DNA from: Piscicola geometra
Lineage: Eukaryota; Annelida; Clitellata; Hirudinida; Piscicolidae
Direction: 5' to 3'
NCBI GenBank assembly: GCA_943735955.1
Contig: OX030962.1
Span: 1,638,110-1,702,109 of the forward strand
DNA length: 64,000 nt
A model generated the notes under the pieces. That model was not told the origin of the DNA. It searched no databases and worked only from the letters and a program-made list of their open reading frames with translations. Positions 54,760-64,000 of this stretch are shown in pieces. The translations under genes were made by a program, and so were the position numbers. Within the stretch, counting starts at the first letter, position 1. Each line of letters begins with the position of its first letter.

Positions 54760-56700
54760 CCAAAAAGAAATGCTGATGCTTTTAGCTCATTCTATCGTTA
54801 GAAACACAGTGTGCACTGTTAATGCCGAATCAAGCCAGTTTAGTGTTGTGGTTGACGGCACACAAGACTGAAATGGGTTAGAGCAGGAATCGATATGCAT
54901 TCGTTTTTTTGATGAAGCTCTGAATGTTAATGAACAGTTTATTGGTTTATTCAGCCCACTAGACACGATCGGAAAAACATTATCTGCTGTAGTAAAAGAT
55001 GTTCTGATCAGAATTATGCTACCCATAGAAAACCTCAGAGCTCAGACTTATGACGGCGCTGCTAACATGAACGACCGATATAATGGTTGCCAGGCTATTA
55101 TCAGCAGTGAGCATCCGCTTGCATTGTTTTTCCACTGTTTTGCACAGTGTGCAAATCTTGTTGCCCAGCACACAGCTGCCGCAAATCCCTTTGTGAGCAA
55201 TTCACTTCAGTTTGTCCAAGAGTTAGGTGCTTTTTACAATCGTCCAAGGAGTTCAAAAAGCAGTTTAGTGATGCTTCAGTGTCTTTTATAATTGACTTGC
55301 CTGATGAGCCACTGAATAAAAAGTATAGTATAAGACTTCTTTGTTCTACAAGATGGCTGACCAGAGTATCTACAGTGTCTTCTGGGCTTGAACATTATGA
55401 AGTGGTACTTGTTAGCTTGGAATCATTTGTTTCCATTGGTACTGCTGATGAAACAGCTGTGAAGGCTTGAGGTCTTTTTTCAACAGGGCACTACTGCACT
55501 GGCCCTCAAGGTAGTTGTTTTGGTGTTTTCACTTCTAGAACAGTTAAAAAAGTCGTTGCAATTAGCAAGTGCCAAGCTCCGTGGAATGATTGCAGCGACT
55601 GATTCAGTTGTGCAAGAACTGCCTCGTCTACGATCAGATGAACAGTTTAATCCGATTTTCAGAGATGTCAACAGTATAGTTTTGGCATATGATCTTGAGC
55701 CGATTGCTGTACCTCGGGTGCAAAAGCCGCCACAAAAGTATTGTGGGCTGGGACCAGCTTATGTAGCAACAAAACAGAGGAACATTATCGAGCAGCATAT
55801 TACGCTGTCATAGACATTGAAATCATGCAACTCAAAAAAAGTTCAATCGAAATTCTCCTGGTTTGCGTTCATACTTGCAGCTGGAGACAATTTTGCTAAC
55901 TGGTGAAGTGAACCATAATATTTGCAAGCAGTATCGTGAGTTGAATAAAACTGGTATTTGCTCACAGTTATCTATGTTTAAAGACCAGAATGAACTTTAG
56001 CACAAACGCAAAAAGTAATTCAAGCTATGATCACCGAAGTCAGACGTCTGTTTTCTTAGATTGAAAAATTGATCAGGTTGATGCTTGTGTGTCCAAAACG
56101 TCATGAACTGCAGAAAGATATTTTAGTGCTTTGCGGCGTCTTAAGACTTGGTTGCGTGCACCTATGACACAGCCTCGCTTTAATTCACTGGCCGTTTGTC
56201 ATGCACAATAGGATATACTTGACAGTCTGGATTTAAAAAGACTAGCAGAAGAATTTGCTAGTCGGTCAGACATACGAAGGGGTCTTTTAGGAAATTGGAG
56301 TAAACGAGCTATTGGGAGAGGGAAGGAGGACGGCAGAAAGGGTATTTTATGTTATCTAAATATACACTGTGGACCAAAAAAAATGTCCCAATGTATATTT
56401 GTTTATAACTTTGGCAAATTTAAATCTATTTGTAATTTTTTTAAACTATTTGACTCAGAAATGATTAGAAAACAAGATGTTATAAAATTTATTGGATGGG
56501 TTGATGGCTAGTTGTAATTGAATTTATATAGAAGACAAATAATAAAAGGTACTAAAATCGCTATTTTTTTCTTCAAATCGCTCATAGTGGCAATAGAAAA
56601 ATATTTTTCTTTAGTATAAAACTTTTTTTATAATTTTTGGTGATACATATATTAGTAGTTTAAAAAAATTTAATTTGCACTACAGCAAACAATACTAAAA
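54760..56700 (+). pseudogene. hAT transposase (ZMYM1-like, DUF4371 type), copy 1
   Basis: Plus strand, in several frames: FSVVVDGTQD, then a stop, FFDEALNVNEQFIGLFSPLD, LRAQTYDGAANMNDRYNGCQ, FHCFAQCANLVAQHTAAAN, STRWLTRVSTVSSGLEHYE, DLEPIAVPRVQKPPQKYCGL and finally RLKTWLRAPMTQPRFNSLAV-like C-terminal sequence near 56150. The catalytic order is that of the ZMYM1/DUF4371 group of hAT elements. It is shattered by stops and shifts. Its 3' flank to 56697 (GCACTACAGCAAACAATACT) matches the inverted copy at 62130. Confidence 0.82.
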
Positions 56701-56945
56701 AGTATCGCTTGTAATGTATTTGTCGATACCGGTTCTTTGATTCCAACCCTGGGGAAGACCCCCCCAAGATTTTCCGCAGATCGCCGTCCTGCCTAGCAAG
56801 ACTAGTTTATCCCCCTTTGGAACGTCGGCAATGACAGTGTTAAGTTCTTCATAGAACTTTGTTTTTACTTCATCTGGGTTGGTCATGGTTGAGGCGTAGG
56901 CGCTGATGATGGTAAGATGAGGTGTATGAAGTGTACCCACATCTG
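56701..56945 (-). mobile_element. LINE endonuclease fragment
   Basis: Minus strand TIISAYASTMTNPDEVKTKF then YEELNTVIADVPKGDKLVLL G, the central part of an APE-type LINE endonuclease (the NPDEVK...FYE...KLVLLGD block). The catalytic Asp after LLG is replaced by Arg and the frame shifts. Truncated both sides. Confidence 0.72.
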
Positions 56946-58408
56946 CCGCTTAGTCGCTTGCCTGTCGCCACAGGACTTGTCGAATGAGGTGAATGAATGA
57001 CTAAAAGTGACTTGGGCGATGAATTGGATTAAAGTGAGAAAGAGTTGCGCAGTTCGTCGATCCCACTCTCTCGCCCGAGACCATCTTGATCCAGTAGCAA
57101 GATAGAGTCGAGAAGGCTGGTAATGGAAACGGGTGCAGTGGATGGTCATGAGGTTCTTCGTGTCTCGTCATGCCCTTAGCTTTCCACAAAGCTTTGCTGA
57201 GAATCGCCTTCTTTACCGTTGACCATCTAGTGGTTCTTCCGCTCCGTCCGCCGATTCCAGTCCTCACGTGAATAGGTAGACATACCTAGACCACTGTTCA
57301 TGCTACAGTTCCAATCTTCGTTCCAAGCCCTGAAACAGGAAGTCAAGTTAGTTATAGCGCCAACACCTGCTTTCAACCTTTCAGCATTTAGCATTATTCA
57401 TGGAGTGCCACTAGGAGGCCTGCAGTTGGACTTTGGAACAGATCCTGCAACGCAAGTCGATTTTTTCTTAGTTTTTCTTGGGGAACCCCCGAACCCACTG
57501 AGAGTCTTGCTCCACTTGCTCCACCTTCATACAAACATATACTCATATAGTTTGATTGGCCCAGCGTTAATTATATGCATGACTTTGATTGATCCACCAA
57601 ACATATGAATGCACATACACGCAAACCCACATCCATAACACTTTTTAAGGACAAGTTCCAGTGTTTAAAAAAGTGCTAATGCTAATAGGCAAGATAAAAT
57701 ACTTTAAATTTTGCTGATGACTTTTAGTGCTCTGATCAATATTATGCTAAAACTTTTTTATTGAACAATTTCGCATCATATTTTTAAATTTATAAAAAGG
57801 TTTTACTAGTAATATGGGAAAAAATATGGATCTCCGCGCTTGGAGACCCCCACCTTCATACAAACATATACCCATACATTTATAAGTAGTTTGATATGGC
57901 CCAGCGTTAATATATGCATGACTTTGATTGGTCACTATTTGTGTACAAACATGACTAAAACATATATAACGCAGCTTTAAGATTAACATTTTATAGCTAA
58001 CGGCACTGTTTATTTACTAATATCAGCTGATGTATGTAAGACATAATGAAAATAATGATAAATAAAGGCGGCCATATTTTTATATCTTTCGGCAACTATT
58101 TGATACGAGATATATCTTAAAATGAACAATAATTATGGCTTATTTACTTCTAGAATATTATTATAACCTAAATAAAAAAGATAGAAACAATCAAAGTCGA
58201 AAAAATTCCATCGAAATTGCTCTTATTTGCAGCATATCCTTTGCAGCTTTAACAAACTCAAATCTGTTCACATGTCGTTTAAAAATAAGTTTTAACCACT
58301 CTTAATTTTGAAAAGGTAAAAATATTATGTGAAATTGTTCACTTAAAAATGTTGGCATAATATTGGTCAGAGGACTAAAAGTCATCAGCATGTTTTACTA
58401 ATAATGTA
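56946..58408. other. Repeat-derived spacer
   Basis: A 95-bp direct repeat (ACCTTCATACAAACATATAC ... GGCCCAGCGTTAA ... ATGCATGACTTTGATTG) lies at 57515-57610 and 57850-57945. 56946-57300 is GC-richer and open in the minus sense but has no signature I know. Nothing else recognised. Confidence 0.5.
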
Positions 58409-58521
58409 CATCGAAATGGTAAACGGATAAAATGGTCTACCAGATAAAAAGTCTTCCAGATAAAAAGTCTTCCCAATAAAAAGTCTACAGGATAAAAATT
58501 CATCATCATCATCGTCATCAT

Positions 58522-58697
<176 letters not shown>

Positions 58698-58762
58698 CTA
58701 ATAAATCGACCCTCTGGATCATTGCCAAAGATGTATTTAACTTTCCCATCACATGTGTGAAC

Positions 58763-61719
58763 CAGTGTTATTTTCGTAACGAAAACGAAAACGACAATTC
58801 TGAATAATCGTTCCACGAAAACGAAAATGAAAACTAAATTTATTTTCAAAACGTAAACGAAAATAAAAACTATAATTATTTCCAAAACGAAACTGAAATA
58901 AAAACTATAATTATTTCCAAAACGAAAATTAAATAACTTTTTATGATATGCCATAATATACAAATGAAAATTTATATAAAAAATATATGTCTATGTTATA
59001 AACATTATCTTTGGCTTTTATGAAAGTATTGCCATTTGTAAAACGTTATTTTATTACTGCTTCGCTTTGTCAACTAAATTATCACTTATTTTAATCGTAA
59101 ATTTGTTATTATACTTCAAATTTGTTATTAATCAATAATTTACGTAATCGATTCTTATAATATTTCAAATTTAAAAAACAATGAGTTTATCACGTTCATT
59201 TGCTGGTAGAAAGAAAGAAAGCGAAATTTGGAAATATTTTACATATTCTTCAGAAAATGACAAAAGTACATGCATCGTTGAAGTATCAACGACCAAAGAC
59301 GGACAGAAAGTATTATGCAACGCAACTCTTAAAGGAAAAAATCCGACAAACCTCAAGGTTCATCTCTCTAGCTACCACTAAAAGTTTTTTCAAGAATTCG
59401 AGGAAATTGAATTAGTCAGAAAGAGGAATTGTGAAAAGATTAAAAGTAATGAAAATTCCGTTCAACAAACTATTAGTTTTAAAAAAAATACGACGAAAAC
59501 AGTTTTGTATTCAAGTAAGTGCGAAGAATATTTGAAGAGACAAGACTCCTTATTACAATTATTTGTAAACACAAACATCCCATTAAATCTAGTATCTAAT
59601 AAACATTTTTAAAACTTTGTGGAAACATTGGATATAAAATTTAAAATGCCAGGTAATTTTGTTTATTTTATCTTATTCAAAATGTAAAAAGTATTACCAT
59701 ATATTGTAGAAATTTATTTGAGCAATTACAATGGTCGTTATTCATTATAAATGATTACAACATATTGTACAAAAATAGTGGGGATCAATAATTGAAATTT
59801 TTTTTCAGGCCCATCAAAGTTACTGGACTTATTAAAAGACAAATATGATGATGGTTGCAAAATTCTGAAAGACTCATTGAAGAATGTTCGAAGAATAGTT
59901 ATATGTTTAGATATTTGGACCAAAAAAGGTTTAACATCATCATATGTTGGGATTTCAGCATGCTGTTTCAATCCACAGAGTAGCAAACCGTGTCATTACT
60001 TTTTAAACCTAATTCAACTTAATCATCCCCACACTGGAGAAAAACTTGCTGAGTGTTTATCAAAGTGTCTCGCTGATTGGAATATAGAACCAAATAAAAT
60101 AATTTTAATCATATCTGATAACGGTTCAAATATTTTAAAAGCTGTGCGTATTCTACAAAATAAGCATGCAGAAAAAGACGATTATTCAGAAAATGAAAAC
60201 TCAGATAGTGATGAAGAAGAAAGTGAAACAATTTGTGATGAAATAGAATTAGAAAAATGGGTTCCTTATCGACATATGCCATGTTTAGCACACACCATAC
60301 AACTAGTTTTAAAAAGAGTATACTCCAATAATGTATATGAACCAATAATTACAAAAGCAAGGTATATAGTCAGCAAAATTAGAAAGTCAACAATACTCAT
60401 AAAAAAACTCCTTGAAAAATCTTCCAAAACAGTAATAACAGACTGCCCCACTAGATGGAACAGCACTTTTTTTATGGTTGAAAGATTACTAGAACTAAAA
60501 GATGATGTCAATTATGTTATGGATTTTGCCAAAATCGACACATTATTAGCAAGTGAATGGAACAGATTGTTAGAAGTTCAACATTTTTTGAAACCATTCG
60601 CAACCCACACTGACAGTATTCAGACCGATACATTGTCTTTATCACATGTCATACCGTCTGTTTTAGACCTAGACTGCCATTTAGAACAAATTAAATTTGT
60701 AGGAATTTCTAGTTTGATTGTTTCATTGAGGAGTGCAATTCAACATTATTTTGAGTGCTTCTTAAATCCCTCTTCATTGAAATTCAATCCAGTAACAGCA
60801 GCTGCTACATTTGTGGATCCAACTGTTGCAGAATTCATTCTGTTACCACAATATTCTAGTTTATTGCATGCTGCTAAAACTTACATTTGTTCACAGGTAA
60901 TTTAGATATATTTTAAAAACAAGTTTTCAATTAAATTATACATCACATCAAATTTTTATTTCAATTAAACAATTTGAATCTTTTATTTTGCAGGCTTTTA
61001 GCGAAGCAAAGAACAATTGTTTTGAAAATAGTTCACAACATAATGAAATAGAAGCTTCAGATGAATCATCAATTCCTTCAAAGAAATTTAAATTTTTATC
61101 TTCTAAATTAAGTATTGACGATACAAGTTCTGGCAAAGAATGCAAATCAAGTATAATTGTGGAAATAGAAAAATATATTTCGGAGATGAAAATAAATTCT
61201 TCAAAAATCAAAAATACTTGTGAACCAAATGGGTTAAAATTCTGGAATGACAACATAACTTTCTACCCTATTCTTAGTCCAATTGCACAAGATCTTTTGG
61301 CAGCTCCAGCCTCCCAGGCATACGTTGAGAGAATTTTTTCTTTATGTGCTTCTTTAACAAGTGGGAAAAGAAATAGATTACAGAAAAACCTACAAATGAA
61401 AGTTTTCTTGAGACTGAATACCTTTTTATTTGACTGTTAATTTTTTAAACTCATTTGTTGTTAATATACTGTTCTATTTGACTGTTTCATTTTATGATCT
61501 ATTAATTTTTTTAGATATAAATAAATAGTGTTTAAAGTTTCAAATTAATATATTTGCAAAACTAAAATAAAAATAAAAACTATAATTATTTTCAAAACTG
61601 AAACGAAAATAAAAACTATAATTATTTTTAAAACGAAAACGAAAATAAAAACTATAATTAATTCCAAAACGATACTGAAATAAAAACTATAATTATTTTA
61701 TGGAACGAAAATAACACTG
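58763..61719 (+). mobile_element. Near-intact hAT transposon, 2957 bp
   Basis: Ends CAGTGTTATTTTCGTAACG and, inward from the right, CAGTGTTATTTTCGTTCC. The 8-bp target duplication GTGTGAAC is perfect (58755-58762, 61720-61727). Subterminal regions carry many AACGAAAACGAAAATAAAAA-type repeats in inverted orientation. It contains a three-exon transposase gene and is inserted in the foldback element. Three shorter relatives lie at 8325, 47802 and 53213. Confidence 0.93.
59181..61440 (+). CDS. hAT transposase, three exons, two nonsense codons
   Basis: Exons 59181-59652, 59809-60896 and 60994-61440, joined in phase (1, then 0) with GT...AG introns of 156 and 97 bp. 669 codons in total. The N-terminus has a degenerate BED-like finger (second Cys of the CxxC absent; LKVHLSSYH present). 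The catalytic region has VICLDIWTKKG (first Asp), IISDNGSNILKAV (second Asp) and MPCLAHTIQLVLKRV, with TRWNSTFFMVERLLELKDDV after it. The C-terminus has the dimerisation block LLAAPASQAYVERIFSLCAS. In-frame TAA codons at 59379 and 59610 in exon 1 interrupt the product; otherwise it is open. An acidic DEEESETICDE insert lies near 60200. ZBED-like in style. Likely immobile now unless other copies supply transposase. Confidence 0.85.
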
Positions 61720-61739
61720 GTGTGAACAATTTGAAAGAG

Positions 61740-61935
61740 ATGCATGGATGGGTGGATGCATGGATAGATGGATGGATAAATAGATGGATGGATGAATAAA
61801 TGGATGGATCAACGGCATCTTAATTGTAACTAATGTGGCGTTGATGTAATCTTGATTCTGAAGTAGACGTGTTATTAATATTTTGATGATGATGATGATG
61901 ATAACTGGTGGCGGTGGTGATGATGATGACGACTT
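61740..61935. repeat. (GGAT)n and (GAT)n microsatellites
   Basis: GGATGGATGCATGGATAGAT-type repeats to about 61810 and GATGATGATGATGATAA near 61885, inside the foldback element beside its right arm. Confidence 0.85.
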
Positions 61936-62129
61936 TTCATCTCGAAGACTTTTATCCGGAAGACTTTTTATCTGAAGACTTTTTATCCAAAGACTTTTTA
62001 TCCGGAAGACCTTTTATCCTAGAACCCATCGAAATATGTAGTGAAGAATTAAAAACTTAAAGACGGGTTGATAGGATTTATTCATGTATAAATAGAACTA
62101 CATCCAAACAAAGCTATTTAGGTTAGCTA

Positions 62130-64000
62130 TACTATTTAGTATTGTTTGCTGTAGTGCAAATTATTTTTTATCAACTACTAATATTTGTATTACCAAAAAT
62201 TTTAAAAAAAGTTTTATACTCAATAAAATTACTTTTTTATTGCCACTATGAGCGATTTGAAGAAGAACAATAGCGATTTTAGTACCTTTTATTATTTGTC
62301 TTCTATATAAATTCAATTACAACTAGCCATCAACCCATAAAATAAATTTTATAACATCTTGTTTTCCTTTCATTTTTGGGTCAAATAGTTTAAAAAAATT
62401 ACAAATAGATTAAAATTTGCCAAAGTTATAAACAAATATACATTGGGACATTTTTTTTGGCCCACAGTGTATATTTAGATAACTTAAAATACCCTTTCTG
62501 CTGTCCTCCTGCCCTCTCCAAATAGCTCGTTTACTCCAATTTCCTAAAAGACCCCTTCGTATGTATGACTTACTAGCAAATTCTTCTGCTAGCCTTTTTA
62601 AATCCAGACTGTCAAGTATATCCTGATGTGTATGACAAACGACCAGTGAATTCAAGCGATGCTGTGTCATAGGTGCACGCAACCAAGTCTTAAGACGCCG
62701 CAAAGCACTAAAAGATCTTTCTGCAGTACATGATGTTTTGGACACACAAGCATCAACCTGATCAATCTTTCAACCTAAGAAAACAGACGTCTGACTTCGG
62801 TGATCATAGCTTGAGTTACTTTTTGCGTTTGTGCTAAAGTTCATTCTGGTCTTTAAACATAGTTAACTGTGAACAAAGACCAGTTTCATTTAACTCACGA
62901 TACTGCTTGCAAATATCATGGTTCACTTCACCAGTTAGCAAAATTGTCTCCAGCTGCAAGTATGAACGCAAACCAGGAAAATCTCGATTGAACCTTTTTG
63001 TGAGTTGCATGATTGCAATGTCTATGACAGCGTAATATGCTGCTCGATAATGTTCCTCTGGTTTTGTTGCTACATAAGCTGGTCCCAGCCCACAATACTT
63101 TTGTGGCGGCTTTTGCACCCGAGGTACAGCAATCGGCTCGAGATCATATGCCAAAACCAAACTGTTGACATCTCTGAAAATGGCGGTAAACTGTTCATCT
63201 GATCGTAAGCGACGCAATTCTTGCACAACTGAATCAGTCGCTGCAACCATTCCACTGAACTTGGCACTTGCTAATTGCAACGACTTGTTTAACCGTTCCA
63301 GAAGTGAAAACACCAAAACAACTACCTTGAGGGCCAGTGCAGTAGAGTCCTGTTGAAAAAAGGCCTCAAGCCTTTACAGCTGTTTCATCAGCAGTACCAA
63401 TGGAAGTAAATGATTCCAAGCTAACAAGTATCACTTCATAATGTTCAAGCACAGAAGTCACTGCAGATACTCTGGTCAGCCATCTTGTAGGACAAAGAAG
63501 TTTTATACTATACTTTTTATTCAGTGGCTCATCAGGAAAGTCACTTATAAGAGACACTAAAGCATCACTAAACTGCTTCTTGACCTTCCCTGAACGATTG
63601 TAAAAAACACCTAACTCTTGTAAAAACTTAAGTGAATTGCTCACAAAGGGATTTGCGGCAGCTGTGTGCTAGGCAACAAGATTTACACACTGTGCAAAAC
63701 AGTGGAAAAACAATTCAAGCGGATGCTCACTGCTGATAAAAGCCTGACAACCATTATATCGGCCGTTCATGTTAGAAGCGCCGTCATAAGTCTGAGCTCT
63801 TAGTTTTTCTAGAAGTAGCAATGCTACCTGGTAGCATAATTCTGATCAGAACATCTTTTACTACAGCAGATAATGTTTTTCCGATCGTGTCTAGTGGGCT
63901 GAATAAACCAATAAACTGTTCATTAACATTCAGAGCTTCATCAAAAAAACGAATGCATATCGATTCCTGCTCTAACCTATTGCAGTCTTGTGTGCCGTCA
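62130..64000 (-). pseudogene. hAT transposase (ZMYM1-like), copy 2, inverted, runs off edge
   Basis: Minus strand, better preserved than copy 1: FFDEALNVNEQFIGLFSPLD (about 63940), SNSLKFLQELGVFYNRSG, SVVQELRRLRSDEQFTAIFR, GPAYVATKPEEHYRAAYYAV, GLRSYLQLETILLTGEVNHD, then TAERSFSALRRLKTWLRAPM and FNSL-type C-terminus. Frame shifts remain near 62760-62830, 63330-63370 and 63650-63830. The copy continues past 64000. Similarity to 54760-56700 extends through the 3' flank, ending at about 62130. Confidence 0.83.

Noticed and set aside
56946..57300. Minus-strand open frames as a gene
   Set aside because: No recognised domain, lies beside a truncated LINE endonuclease and may be its upstream debris or unrelated repeat; too little to call.

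Overview
The window is AT-rich animal DNA. It holds one large split gene on the minus strand and a dense, nested population of transposable elements and tandem repeats. GT-AG introns, a metazoan-type Ste20 kinase with a low-complexity linker, and hAT, piggyBac, Tigger, Tc1, Ty3/gypsy and LINE remnants together point to an invertebrate metazoan. I cannot name the species. There is no CRISPR array, operon, rRNA or recognisable tRNA.

Main gene. Sixteen phase-compatible exons run from 50966 down to 6446 and encode an SLK/STK10 (LOK)-type germinal-centre kinase. Exons 1-8 give a complete kinase domain, exon 9 the flank after it, exon 10 a huge 887-codon Asn/Asp/Ser-rich linker, and exons 11-16 lead into the C-terminal coiled coil typical of the family. 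1436 codons are visible. The C-terminal end was not found and probably lies beyond the left edge. Introns range from 65 bp to about 10 kb and carry most of the mobile DNA. Sequence above 50966 is upstream of the start codon and is mostly transposon-derived, with a striking pair of perfect palindromes 100-205 bp before the ATG.

Mobile elements, left to right: a LINE 3' end and a ZBED5-like hAT (1-2812); a solo LTR (6989-7162); a LINE with an hAT MITE inserted in its endonuclease (7210-9520); an unclassified TIR element with a Tigger inside it (10605-13696); a related TIR element (16261-19591); a MITE (23198-23930); a 1.18-kb LTR mini-element with two LTRs (24404-25586); hAT remnants (27769-28530, 40457-41450); piggyBac (32256-33608); gypsy integrase pieces (33985-35270); several copies of one LINE family (38395-45932); a Tc1 fragment; a Ginger/KRBA2-like integrase pseudogene (51788-52590); two inverted copies of a ZMYM1-like hAT (54760-56700, 62130-64000); and an almost intact three-exon hAT (58763-61719) with perfect 8-bp target duplications.

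The most unusual system is a set of foldback-like elements (36294-36519, 42755-45051, 58418-62026). Their long inverted ends are arrays of degenerate 14-16-bp units. Target duplications are 8-9 bp in two of them and 6-9 bp in the third, and each end carries a GG-initial cap of about 9 nt that differs between the two ends. Two contain large microsatellites, one contains the nearly intact hAT, and related one-sided arrays lie at 4703-4822 and 34741-34970. The combination resembles Drosophila FB elements (MuDR/Phantom group), but no transposase of that group is visible here.
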